Part shown: positions 38,570 through 46,850 of the stretch, piece after piece | Numbering within the stretch: the first letter of the stretch is position 1 | Layout of the letters: each line of letters starts with the position of its first letter | Origin: Glaciimonas sp. PAMC28666 | Lineage (GTDB): Bacteria > Pseudomonadota > Gammaproteobacteria > Burkholderiales > Burkholderiaceae_D | DNA length: 64,000 bases | Assembly (NCBI RefSeq): GCF_016917355.1 | Contig: NZ_CP070304.1 | Coordinates: forward strand, 4,030,001 to 4,094,000 | Direction: 5' to 3' | The notes under the pieces: model-generated | The model's input: only the letters and a program-made list of their open reading frames with translations | What the model was told of the DNA's origin: nothing | Database searches by the model: none | Program-made: the position numbers and the translations under genes

Positions 38570-38918
38570 CAAGCTTGTACGGTGATAATGCGATTAGCGT
38601 TTGATGCTGGATGAACTTCATTCCATCAAAACACTCTATACAGCAGAGTTGATCGCTATTTTCTGGTGCGGGTATACGTGCTATGAGGCAGCGTCCAACA
38701 TATATTTTCTAAAAGCCTTTCAGTTGCGCATTAACGCAATCACCGCAATTGTAGCAAAGCCGCCGCCGTCCAGTAAGTCGCTTGAGAGTGCATACGGGAA
38801 TACGCTTTCAATTAGCTTGATAAATTCGGTTGGATTCGCTCCGTTAACGCCCTCCTAATCGCTTTCTTCTCTGCTAGTTTTAGTAGACGCGCCTGACCCA
38901 CCTTAACTGCGAGGAGTT
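38570..38918. other. Gene-free stretch with a long imperfect hairpin
   Basis: I support no gene here. TTTGATG (38600-38606) / CATCAAA (38624-38630) and the inner GGATGAA (38609-38615) / TTCATTC (38617-38623) form a 14-bp interrupted hairpin, immediately followed by a smaller ACTCT/AGAGT stem (38633-38649). No T-run follows. The stretch ends in GAGGAG (38911-38916), the ribosome-binding site of the next gene. Confidence 0.5.
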
Positions 38919-38924
38919 ATTGCC

Positions 38925-40274
38925 ATCGATCACTCTCTTATCTGGTATCTGATCGTCGGCATTTTGTTATTGTCGATGGGTTTAATGGCATCGCTATTGG
39001 AGCGCTGGCCGGTCAGCCCCGCTATGTTTTATCTGCCTGTCGGTTATATATTGGGGCCTGCGGTCAGCGGCTTGATTACATTTGTGCCAGCCGAGCACGC
39101 TTTATTGCTGACAACGGTAGCCAAAATCGCGCTGTTACTATCGTTGTTCACGGTCGGGCTAAAGTTACGTATGCCCTTAAGTGATAGCATTTGGCGGCTT
39201 CCGTTACGCCTGGGCGTTCTGGCGATGCTGGTAACGATTCCGCTCATTACGGTGGCGGGTCTTTTTCTATGTGACTTGCCATTGGGCGCGGCGGTTTTGT
39301 TGGGAGCAATCCTGGCACCGACCGATCCGGTGTTAGCGTCCGACGTTCAGATAAAAGATCTCGGCGATCGCGATCGGATTCGCTTCAGCCTTACCGGGGA
39401 AGGTGGCCTCAACGACGGCACCGCATTTCCATTTGTGATGCTTGGACTGGCCTGGTTGGGGGTCCCGTCAGCAGGGGCTTTTGCGAACATTTATACCGTG
39501 TCGCATGTATTGTGGAGCATTATTGCAGGGCTCGGCGGTGGCTGGATTTTGGGATGGCTGGTGGGCCGCGTGGTGATTGGATTGCGACGGCGTTTTCGAC
39601 TGGCTCTGGGCATGGAAGAGTTTCTTGGCATCGGCCTCATTGCATTGGCGTACGGTGCAACCGAGCTGATTCACGGTATCGGATTTTTAGCAGTATTCGC
39701 CGCGGGTCTGGCGATGCGACGGATTGAGTCTACCAATAGCGGCCAACTTCGTGCTGATCGTGGCCTTGATGAAGCAGTCTATCAACTGCCCGTAAAAGGG
39801 GATGAAGAACTTGCCACGCATCCAGCGAAAGCATCGGCCTACATGACCGAAACGGTACTGGGTTTTAATCAGCAACTGGAGAATTTTGCAGAATTGTTGA
39901 TGGTGATACTCACCGGCATTTTGTTATCCCATATCGGCTTTTCGGTTTATGGCGTCGTGCTGGCGTTACTTCTATTTTTTGTCATCCGTCCGTTGTCAGT
40001 TGCCATCGCGCTGGTCGGTGCCAATGTGACGGCTCTGCAGCGACGTCTGATGGCTTGGTTCGGCATCAAGGGAATTGGCTCGATTTACTATCTGGCGTTT
40101 GCGCTGCAATACCAATGGATTGCCCCCGCCGGATATAAAGCGGAAGCGTTAGCACCGCGTATCAGTTCTATTGTGTTGACGGTTGTGGCAATGTCCATCG
40201 TCATGCATGGTATTTCCGCGACCCCGCTAATGGAAATGTATCGGCGTCGACGACGGCGGCAGCGTCAGGGCTGA
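38925..40274 (+). CDS. Cation:proton antiporter, CPA1-type, with probable non-standard start codon
   Basis: About 449 aa with 12 membrane helices. The Nha/CPA core appears as GAILAPTDPVLASDVQ and, with the paired acidic site, LTGEGGLNDGTAFPFVML. The reading frame is open upstream of the first standard start (TTG 38964). The codons IDHSLIWYLIVGILL complete the first helix, and GAGGAG (38911-38916) is placed 8 bp before an ATC codon at 38925. Initiation at ATC is therefore likely but not proven; ATT 38919 is too close to the ribosome-binding site. The cytoplasmic tail is short. A second antiporter gene follows. Confidence 0.85.
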   Translation: MDHSLIWYLIVGILLLSMGLMASLLERWPVSPAMFYLPVGYILGPAVSGLITFVPAEHALLLTTVAKIALLLSLFTVGLKLRMPLSDSIWRLPLRLGVLAMLVTIPLITVAGLFLCDLPLGAAVLLGAILAPTDPVLASDVQIKDLGDRDRIRFSLTGEGGLNDGTAFPFVMLGLAWLGVPSAGAFANIYTVSHVLWSIIAGLGGGWILGWLVGRVVIGLRRRFRLALGMEEFLGIGLIALAYGATELIHGIGFLAVFAAGLAMRRIESTNSGQLRADRGLDEAVYQLPVKGDEELATHPAKASAYMTETVLGFNQQLENFAELLMVILTGILLSHIGFSVYGVVLALLLFFVIRPLSVAIALVGANVTALQRRLMAWFGIKGIGSIYYLAFALQYQWIAPAGYKAEALAPRISSIVLTVVAMSIVMHGISATPLMEMYRRRRRRQRQG

Positions 40275-40414
40275 AAGGCCTCGGGTGCCTCGGCTCGTTA
40301 TCGACCTTGATAGGCTATCCGATGGTGGTAGTTTTTTTTGCGCATATCGCCGTTACGGTCTGTGACAAGAGAATTGAGTTGGCTGCCTTTTGTGCGTTCC
40401 GAATGAAATTATCG

Positions 40415-40444
40415 CGGTCGATACGCCGGTCGATACGCTATTAT
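40415..40444 (+). promoter_or_regulatory. Tandem 12-bp direct repeats and -10 element upstream of antiporter gene
   Basis: CGGTCGATACGC occurs twice without gap (40415-40426 and 40427-40438), immediately followed by TATTAT (40439-40444). No -35 consensus lies 17 bp upstream; instead that position is inside the repeats. This looks like an activator-dependent promoter, with transcription expected near 40451. It is inference from arrangement. Confidence 0.45.
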
Positions 40445-40460
40445 GCCGAGATGATCAGTT

Positions 40461-40547
40461 GAATCAGGGAAATAATTTTTAGATCGTCTCATTATATTTT
40501 CCTTGATTCCAACACGCTTGTACCCATTTTAAAGGAAAATTTCACGA
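40461..40547 (+). promoter_or_regulatory. Candidate translational switch in the antiporter leader
   Basis: GAATCAGGGAA (40461-40471) can pair with TTCCTTGATTC (40499-40509) over 11 bp with one G-U. The overlapping segment ATTTTCCTT (40496-40504) is perfectly complementary (9 bp) to AAGGAAAAT (40532-40540), which is the ribosome-binding site of the ATG at 40547. The two pairings exclude each other: the first exposes, the second hides the ribosome-binding site. Confidence 0.5.
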
Positions 40548-42310
40548 TGCCTGCAGTAGAGTTGTTCATCCAGGATCTGGCAGTCATCATGCTGATAGCC
40601 GGAGTGGTAACGGTGGTATTTAACCGCTTCAAACAGCCCGTTGTACTCGGCTACATCGTTGCGGGTATTATCATTGGTCCTTACACGCCGCCGTTCCAGT
40701 TAATTCAGGATGAACACACGATTCACATTCTGTCAGAGCTTGGGGTCATTTTCTTACTGTTTTCTTTAGGGCTCGAGTTCAGTCTCAAAAAGCTGGGGAA
40801 AGTCGGGGCAACGGCATTTTTAGTGGCTTTAGCGGAAATCAGTTTGATGTTATGGGTTGGCTATGAGATCGGTGTCTACTTCGGCTGGAAGACCATGGAC
40901 GCTGTCTTTCTCGGCGCGATGTTGGCTGTCTCGTCAACCACGATTATCGTCAAGGCATTAACTGAGCTCAAGATGAAAGAGGAAAAGTTTGCGCAGTTGA
41001 TCTTTGGTATTTTGATCATCGAAGATATCCTCGCCATCGGCATGATTGCCTTGCTGTCCGGGATTGCTGCGACTGGCTCTGTGAATGCAATCGAGGTTGC
41101 GGGAACGGTTGGACGTCTTTTATTATTTATGATTGTGGCGCTGGTATTAGGGATTTTGATTGTGCCGCGCCTGCTGGCCTACGTCGCGCAATTCAAGAAC
41201 AAAGAAGTGTTCCTGATTACAGTACTGGGTCTCTGTTTCGGCTTTTGTTTATTGGTAATGAAGCTTAACTATAGCGTCGCATTGGGTGCCTTTATCATTG
41301 GCGCGGTGATGGCCGAGTCGCGCCACTTGCCTCAGATCGAACGCCTGATCGAGCCTATACGCGATATGTTTAGTGCGATTTTCTTCGTCGCTATCGGACT
41401 GCTGGTTAACCCAACTGTGCTGGTGAAATATTGGCTGCCAATCCTGGTCATCACGATTGCCGTTGTATTGGGTAAGCTGGTGAGTTGCGGCATCGCCACT
41501 TTTCTATCAGGTCATAACGGCAGAACCTCCATGCGGGTCGGGATGGGGCTGGCCCAGATTGGTGAATTCTCCTTTATCATCGCCGCGCTCGGCGTCAGTT
41601 TAAAAGTGACCAGTGATTTTCTGTATCCGACTGTCGTCGCTGTATCGGTCATGACGACCCTGTTGACACCTTATCTGATCAAATTGGCTGACCCTTTGTC
41701 CGCGCGACTCGCGAAGTCGATGCCGGTGAAACTGGCATCAGTTTTCGGCATGTATTCGACTTGGCTGGAGAGCTTGCAACCGCAGGGTGACCGTGCCGAG
41801 CTTTCAAAAATCATTCGACGTATCTTGTTGCAAGTTACAGTGAATCTGGCAATGGTTGCTGCAATCTTTATTATCTGTGGATACTTCTCGGATACGCTAG
41901 GCGGTTGGATGTCGGGCTGGATCGCAGATATACAAATTCAGAAAGCAGTCGTCTGGGGCGGTGCTTTGCTGATCTCATTGCCGTTTTTGATCGCGACGTA
42001 TCGCAAATTGCAAGCGCTGAGCATGTTGTTGGCAGAAATCGCGGTGCGTCCGGAGCATGCCGGTTTGCATACTTACGCAGTCCGGCGCGTGATTGCCGAG
42101 GTGATTCCGGCCTTGTCGATCATTGGTATTATGTTGCTAATCGTTATCCTCAGTAGCCGAATTTTACCGACCACCAATTTACTTATTTTGGTTTTGATTG
42201 CAGCGGCAGGCCTGGCGTTTTTATTATGGCAGCGTTTTGTTAAGCTTCACTCAAAATTGCAAATTGCGTTATTTGATACCCTTAACGAGCAGCCCGACGA
42301 AAAGCATTGA
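40547..42310 (+). CDS. Monovalent cation:proton antiporter-2 family protein (KefB/YbaL-like)
   Basis: 587 aa CPA2 antiporter with 12-13 helices. Family motifs are GYIVAGIIIGPYTPPF, LGVIFLLFSLGLEFSLKKLG, GAMLAVSSTTIIVKAL, IIEDILAIGMIALLSG and GLAQIGEFSFIIAALG. It lacks a recognisable C-terminal TrkA-N nucleotide-binding domain; instead about 190 residues with additional hydrophobic segments follow (from MPVKLASVFGMYSTWLE). That resembles YbaL-like proteins with an altered tail. Ribosome-binding site AAAGGAAAA, potentially masked (see leader). The last two codons and stop lie in a 10-bp repeat array. Confidence 0.92.
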   Translation: MPAVELFIQDLAVIMLIAGVVTVVFNRFKQPVVLGYIVAGIIIGPYTPPFQLIQDEHTIHILSELGVIFLLFSLGLEFSLKKLGKVGATAFLVALAEISLMLWVGYEIGVYFGWKTMDAVFLGAMLAVSSTTIIVKALTELKMKEEKFAQLIFGILIIEDILAIGMIALLSGIAATGSVNAIEVAGTVGRLLLFMIVALVLGILIVPRLLAYVAQFKNKEVFLITVLGLCFGFCLLVMKLNYSVALGAFIIGAVMAESRHLPQIERLIEPIRDMFSAIFFVAIGLLVNPTVLVKYWLPILVITIAVVLGKLVSCGIATFLSGHNGRTSMRVGMGLAQIGEFSFIIAALGVSLKVTSDFLYPTVVAVSVMTTLLTPYLIKLADPLSARLAKSMPVKLASVFGMYSTWLESLQPQGDRAELSKIIRRILLQVTVNLAMVAAIFIICGYFSDTLGGWMSGWIADIQIQKAVVWGGALLISLPFLIATYRKLQALSMLLAEIAVRPEHAGLHTYAVRRVIAEVIPALSIIGIMLLIVILSSRILPTTNLLILVLIAAAGLAFLLWQRFVKLHSKLQIALFDTLNEQPDEKH

Positions 42311-42348
42311 AGAGCATTAAAAAGCATTAAAAAGCATTAAAAAGCATT
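42299..42348. repeat. Five tandem 10-bp repeats at the end of the antiporter gene
   Basis: Units GAAAAGCATT, GAAGAGCATT and three identical AAAAAGCATT occupy 42299-42348. The stop codon TGA (42308-42310) spans the first and second units. The three perfect units point to recent expansion by slippage. Confidence 0.85.
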
Positions 42349-42366
42349 TAGCCCGGGTGACGTGCT

Positions 42367-43155
42367 TCAGCTATCCGCGGCCACAGCATATCCTAAGACG
42401 GCCGAAATTTGCTGCGCGGTCGTCATCAAATCTGCGACCCATTCTTCCTGCAAACGATCCGCAGGAGCCGAGATAGATAAACCGGCTATCAGTTTGCCTG
42501 AATCGTCACGGATGCCTGCTGCCATGCAGCGGACACCGAGTTCGAGCTCTTCATTGTCACGCGCATAGCCTAGCGAGCGAACTAACCCTAGTTCACGTTC
42601 CAGCTTGCTCAGATCGGTGATCGAATTTTTGTTATGACCCGCCAGGCCGGTGCGCGTTGCATAGGCACGGACCAACTTAGGATCGTCTATTGACAGAAAA
42701 AGCTTCCCGGTCGAGGTCAGATGTAATGGCGCACGACCTCCGATTGCGCGCACTACCTGCATCCCTGAGCGCTCCGAGAATGCACGGTCGATATACACGA
42801 TCTCGTCACTTTGACGAACCGAAAGATTGACAGTTTGATTAGTTTTCCGGTGGAGAGTACGCATAAAGTCTAGCGCTGCTTCGCGCACGTTAAGGCGACT
42901 TTTAACCACGTTACCAAGTTCCAGCAAGCGCATACCGAGCCGATAGGTCCCCGGTTCAGAGCGATCCACAAATCGCTTGAGCACCAGGTCATTCAGAATG
43001 CGATGGGCCGTAGAGGGATGCAGGCTGGTTGCCGCCGAGAGTTCCTTCAGACTGACCGGATCAGGGTAGAGCGCAAGCGTATCCAGCAATGACATCATGC
43101 GTTCAATGACCTGAATGGAAGTCTTGCCAAGATCGTCTGCGGGGGCTGGTTTCAT
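42367..43155 (-). CDS. IclR-family transcriptional regulator
   Basis: 262 aa. N-terminal winged helix-turn-helix (VSLKELSAATSLHPSTAHRILNDL, about residues 38-61) and C-terminal ligand-binding IclR domain (VNLSVRQSDEIVYIDRAFSE; RSLGYARDNEELELGVRCMA; IAGLSISAPADRL). No adjacent catabolic gene indicates the effector; the divergently oriented neighbour is the GH15 gene. A palindrome 35 bp upstream may be its own operator. Confidence 0.93.
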   Translation of the reverse strand: MKPAPADDLGKTSIQVIERMMSLLDTLALYPDPVSLKELSAATSLHPSTAHRILNDLVLKRFVDRSEPGTYRLGMRLLELGNVVKSRLNVREAALDFMRTLHRKTNQTVNLSVRQSDEIVYIDRAFSERSGMQVVRAIGGRAPLHLTSTGKLFLSIDDPKLVRAYATRTGLAGHNKNSITDLSKLERELGLVRSLGYARDNEELELGVRCMAAGIRDDSGKLIAGLSISAPADRLQEEWVADLMTTAQQISAVLGYAVAADS

Positions 43156-43526
43156 GAGAATAGGTGATTTCTGTCTGATTGACGGCGAAATGATATGTTA
43201 TATCACAATGTGAAAAATTGAGGAATGCTATTCTGAAGCATTTCGCTGATGCAATAAACATCAGGATGTCAAAATTATTAATTTTGCGAGTTGTTATTTA
43301 TCAGGTGAGCAGTTGCGACCATCATTGCTGGTTTTAACCAGAAACGTCGGGGAGATTCGTTTCTGCTCCCACGCTTTACCCGCACCGCAATGTCGTTTGA
43401 GAAACGGGGTATCATGAAACTGAGTTGCATCCGGTCACCATAGCGTGGCGGGATATTCAAATAAGCGGACACATAAGACAGAATGATGCCTGCGGCGAAA
43501 GCTGCTAACCAACATAAGGTTTGCTG
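43156..43526. other. Gene-free divergent region with several hairpins upstream of GH15
   Basis: No supported gene. Inverted repeats in order: CTGATG/CATCAG (43246-43264); CTGGTT/AACCAG (43328-43341); CAGAAACG/CGTTTCTG (43339-43365, perfect 8 bp), which overlaps the previous stem by three bases; CGTTT/AAACG (43394-43406). Such a series could be an untranslated leader of the GH15 operon or a regulatory RNA. Confidence 0.45.
43191..43205. promoter_or_regulatory. Candidate IclR operator palindrome
   Basis: TGATAT GTT ATATCA is a perfect 6-3-6 palindrome, 36 bp upstream of the IclR start codon on the minus strand. IclR-family regulators commonly bind palindromes overlapping their own promoter. 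Confidence 0.45.
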
Positions 43527-45350
43527 ATGCCACTTCCCATTGAAGAATATGCACTGATCGGTGATTGCCATACTGCGGCGTTGGTCGGTCGCGATGGCTC
43601 CATTGACTGGCTTTGTTTGCCGCGCTTCGATTCCGGCGCCTGTTTCTCGGCATTGCTAGGCGCGCCTGAACACGGGCGCTGGCTGATCGCACCGCAAGCT
43701 GCGATACGCAGCACGCGAAGGCAATACCGTGATGGCACCCTGATTTTAGAAACCGAATTTGAAACCGACGATGGTGTCGTCCGCATCATCGATTGCATGC
43801 CAGTGTCGGATGAGCGTTGGGATGTCTTGCGGATTGTTGAGGGCGTGAGCGGAAGAGTGGCGATGAGCATGGAGCTCATCATCCGCTTTGACTATGGGTC
43901 CATCGTGCCTTGGGTGCAGCAAGTGGATGACGTGTTGTTAGCAACGGCCGGGCCGCATACGCTGGAGCTGCGCACGACCGTGGACGTCCACGGCGAAAAC
44001 ATGAAAAGTGTCGCCGAGTTCCACGTTAATGAAGGCGAGCGTGTACCATTTTCCCTCAATTATCGGCCCTCCTATGAGGCGACTCAGATTATCGTCGATC
44101 CCGAGGAGTCGCTAAAGATCACTGAAAGCGGGTGGCGTAAATGGTCCGAGCGTAATATCTATCAGGGGCGCTGGCGCGACGCCGTAGTGCGTTCCCTGAT
44201 CACGCTAAGAGCGCTTATCTACGCGCCTACCGGTGGCATAATTGCGGCGCCCACGACTTCCTTGCCGGAACAATTGGGTGGCGTTCGCAACTGGGATTAT
44301 CGCTATTGCTGGTTACGCGATGCGACCTTCACCCTGAATGCGCTGTTGCTGGCTGGATACCAGGATGAGGCGATCGCCTGGCGCGAGTGGTTGCTGCGCG
44401 CCGCCGCGGGTAGTCCCGAGGATTTACAGATACTCTACAGTGTTACCGGTGAGCGACGCCTTGATGAAACAGTTTTGGACTGGTTGCCGGGTTATGGCAA
44501 TGCTGCGCCGGTGCGTGTGGGCAACGCCGCATCGAAACAATTTCAGCTTGATGTCTACGGGGAGGTAATGGATACCTTGCATCTGGCCCGTTCGGCCGGC
44601 ATGGAATCCGATCTCAGCACCTGGAAGATTCAAGTTGCGTTGCTACACTTTCTAGAATCGAACTGGCAGCTACCGGACGAAGGAATTTGGGAAATTCGCG
44701 GTCCGCGCCTGCATTTCACCCACTCCAAAGTGATGGCGTGGGTTGCCTTTGATCGGGCCATTAAGGATGTTGAAGTGTTTGGACTTGAAGGTCCGGTTGC
44801 GCGCTGGCGCGAGGTGCGCGACACGATTCATGCACAGGTTTGCGCTGAAGGATACGACGCCATCAACAATACGTTCGTGCAGTCTTACGGCTCATCTCAT
44901 CTTGATGCAAGTTTGTTATTGATGATGCAGGTTGGCTTTTTGCCTTGTGATGATCCGCGCGTCCGTGGGACTGTGGAAGCTATCGAACGCAGCCTGATGG
45001 TGAACGGGCTCGTCTTGCGTTATTCGACCGGTACCAATGTGGATGCGCTGCCGCCAGGGGAGGGCGTATTCCTGCCCTGTTCATTCTGGCTCGCCGACAG
45101 TCTTGTGTTAATGGGGCGTCGAGAAGAGGGCGAGGCATTGTTTGAGCGTCTGCTTGACCTGCGCAATGACGTTGGCTTGCTATCGGAAGAATACGACGTG
45201 CCGGGACGCCATATGCTGGGCAATTTCCCGCAAGCGTTGACCCACATGGCATTGATTAATACGGCCAGATTGTTATCCATCCCGGTACAGCAAGCGACTC
45301 GCGTAGGCGATACCGCACAGCGGCCCGGATCGGTAACGCGTACATCGTGA
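43527..45350 (+). CDS. Glycoside hydrolase family 15 (glucoamylase/trehalase-like)
   Basis: 607 aa, cytoplasmic (no signal peptide). The start is MPLPIEEYALIGDCHTAAL (43527; AAGG upstream). The N-terminal beta-sandwich domain has VGRDGSIDWLCLPRFDSG. The (alpha/alpha)6 barrel has RNWDYRYCWLRDATFTLNAL with the general acid region, and GLLSEEYDVPGRHMLGNFPQALTH near the C-terminus with the second catalytic Glu region. GH15 enzymes release glucose from alpha-glucans or trehalose. The next gene is a sugar kinase starting close to its end, fitting intracellular glucose release and phosphorylation. Confidence 0.94.
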   Translation: MPLPIEEYALIGDCHTAALVGRDGSIDWLCLPRFDSGACFSALLGAPEHGRWLIAPQAAIRSTRRQYRDGTLILETEFETDDGVVRIIDCMPVSDERWDVLRIVEGVSGRVAMSMELIIRFDYGSIVPWVQQVDDVLLATAGPHTLELRTTVDVHGENMKSVAEFHVNEGERVPFSLNYRPSYEATQIIVDPEESLKITESGWRKWSERNIYQGRWRDAVVRSLITLRALIYAPTGGIIAAPTTSLPEQLGGVRNWDYRYCWLRDATFTLNALLLAGYQDEAIAWREWLLRAAAGSPEDLQILYSVTGERRLDETVLDWLPGYGNAAPVRVGNAASKQFQLDVYGEVMDTLHLARSAGMESDLSTWKIQVALLHFLESNWQLPDEGIWEIRGPRLHFTHSKVMAWVAFDRAIKDVEVFGLEGPVARWREVRDTIHAQVCAEGYDAINNTFVQSYGSSHLDASLLLMMQVGFLPCDDPRVRGTVEAIERSLMVNGLVLRYSTGTNVDALPPGEGVFLPCSFWLADSLVLMGRREEGEALFERLLDLRNDVGLLSEEYDVPGRHMLGNFPQALTHMALINTARLLSIPVQQATRVGDTAQRPGSVTRTS

Positions 45351-45397
45351 GTATTTCAACTATGACAAAGATGACAAATCAGAGAAAGGACAAACCT

Positions 45398-46153
45398 ATG
45401 AAAATACTGGTTATCGACGTTGGCGGCTCCCACGTGAAGTGTGTGTCAACTGACAATAAAACCCCAGTTAATTTCGAATCAGGCCCAAAGATGACGCCGG
45501 AGTTGATGGTCAAAGGCATACTCAGCATTACTAAAGGTTGGGAATTCGATGCAGTATCGATGGGCTATCCTGGCGTGGTCAGGCGTGGTCGGATCGTACG
45601 CGAACCCGAAAATCTCGGACCATGTTGGGTCGGATTCGATTTTCAGGCGGCCTTTGGCTTACCGGTAAAGGTGATTAACGATGCTGCGATGCAGGCGTTG
45701 GGTGGCTACGAAGGTGGGAAAATGCTGTTTCTTGGCTTGGGGACTGGCCTTGGTTCAGCATTCATTGTCGACGGCGTGATAGCGGCGATGGAATTGGGAC
45801 ACTTACCTTATACGGATGGACGTACTTACGAAGATTATCTGGGCGAACTGGGCCGGGAAAAGATGGGCAACAAAAAATGGCGTGGTCTGGTCAAAGACGT
45901 CGTGAAGGGTTTTCGCAAAGCGTTATTGCCAGATTACGTGGTATTAGGCGGCGGCAATGTCGTCCATCTTAAGCGCTTGCCGCCTCACACGCGACGTGGC
46001 GACAACGCTTTCGCTTTTTTGGGCGGGTTTCGATTATGGGAGCGCAAAGATCAAAATGCGCCGGGTAAAGTAAAGGCTGACTGGACCGTCGCGGACGAGG
46101 GCGACTGGCACGAACCTGTTACAGAGCAGACAGTGGCTGGTAGCACGAAATAA
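45398..46153 (+). CDS. ROK-family sugar kinase (polyphosphate-glucokinase-like)
   Basis: About 251 aa from MKILVIDVGGSHVKCV (45398, AAAGGA upstream); in-frame starts back to 45347 overlap the GH15 stop. The ROK phosphate-binding motif is VIDVGGSHVKC, the catalytic Asp is in VINDAAMQALGGYEG, the second phosphate motif is FLGLGTGLGSAFIVDG, and MELGHLPYTDGRTYEDYLGE follows. It lacks the CxCGxxGCxE zinc motif of classic ROK proteins, as actinobacterial polyphosphate glucokinases do. Probably phosphorylates glucose made by GH15; whether polyphosphate or ATP is the donor cannot be told. Confidence 0.87.
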   Translation: MKILVIDVGGSHVKCVSTDNKTPVNFESGPKMTPELMVKGILSITKGWEFDAVSMGYPGVVRRGRIVREPENLGPCWVGFDFQAAFGLPVKVINDAAMQALGGYEGGKMLFLGLGTGLGSAFIVDGVIAAMELGHLPYTDGRTYEDYLGELGREKMGNKKWRGLVKDVVKGFRKALLPDYVVLGGGNVVHLKRLPPHTRRGDNAFAFLGGFRLWERKDQNAPGKVKADWTVADEGDWHEPVTEQTVAGSTK

Positions 46154-46329
46154 GGCGCCTCAAGCTAGGTGCGTGCCATACAACAACCTTTTTACTTTAA
46201 AGCTGAATTTTGTCCGCTAACGGTAAAGCTTGTCATATGGGGCTGTTAAAATTCGCCAGCAGCACCATAAACGTCTAGCCATTTCATCGGCGACCTTTGC
46301 CAAAAATCAGACTTGAAGTGAAGTTCAGC

Positions 46330-46791
46330 ATGCGCAAACAAACACAGAATCCATCATCGGCTTCCTCAGCAAAGTCACCATCCGGTACGAGCGAAAAAAA
46401 GCTGGCAGTTGAGCAACCTATTAGCGAATTTAAAAGCACCAAAGGTCTCAAGCGGATATTTTCTGCGTTGTTTTACTCCTATGATGGACTAAAGTCAGCC
46501 TGGAAAAATGAGAACGCATTTCGGCAAGAATTAATGGTGGTGGTCCCGGGTATTATTATTGCCTTTTTTCTGCCGGTCTCAGCGCTCCAAAAATTGCTCC
46601 TGATTGCGGTGCTGGTCTGGATCATTATCGTCGAGTTAATTAATTCAGCGATTGAAGCGGTAGTGGATCGGGTTTCGCTAGAACGCAATCCCTTATCAAA
46701 AAATGCGAAAGATTTTGGCAGTGCTGCGGTGTTATTAACCTGTATCCTGGCGCTCGCGACATGGATAGTGATTCTTTATCCGTTATTTTGA
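46330..46791 (+). CDS. dgkA: Diacylglycerol kinase (prokaryotic DgkA type)
   Basis: Small trimeric membrane kinase recycling diacylglycerol to phosphatidic acid. The core has KGLKRIFSALFYSYDGLKSAWKNENAFRQE and the signature ELINSAIEAVVDRVS, with three membrane helices. The start MRKQTQNPSS at 46330 gives 153 aa; the first about 35 residues are a Ser/Lys-rich extension not present in the 122-aa E. coli enzyme. An in-frame start at 46297 would add 11 more. Confidence 0.94.
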   Translation: MRKQTQNPSSASSAKSPSGTSEKKLAVEQPISEFKSTKGLKRIFSALFYSYDGLKSAWKNENAFRQELMVVVPGIIIAFFLPVSALQKLLLIAVLVWIIIVELINSAIEAVVDRVSLERNPLSKNAKDFGSAAVLLTCILALATWIVILYPLF

Positions 46792-46850
46792 TAGAAATGG
46801 CGGCCCCTTATGCATTGGGGTTGTCCATGCTTATCTGTTTTCCGCATAAC

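Noticed and set aside
38601-38858. 85-codon open frame after the MFS gene
   Set aside because: Starts inside a long hairpin, has no ribosome-binding site and no recognisable protein features.
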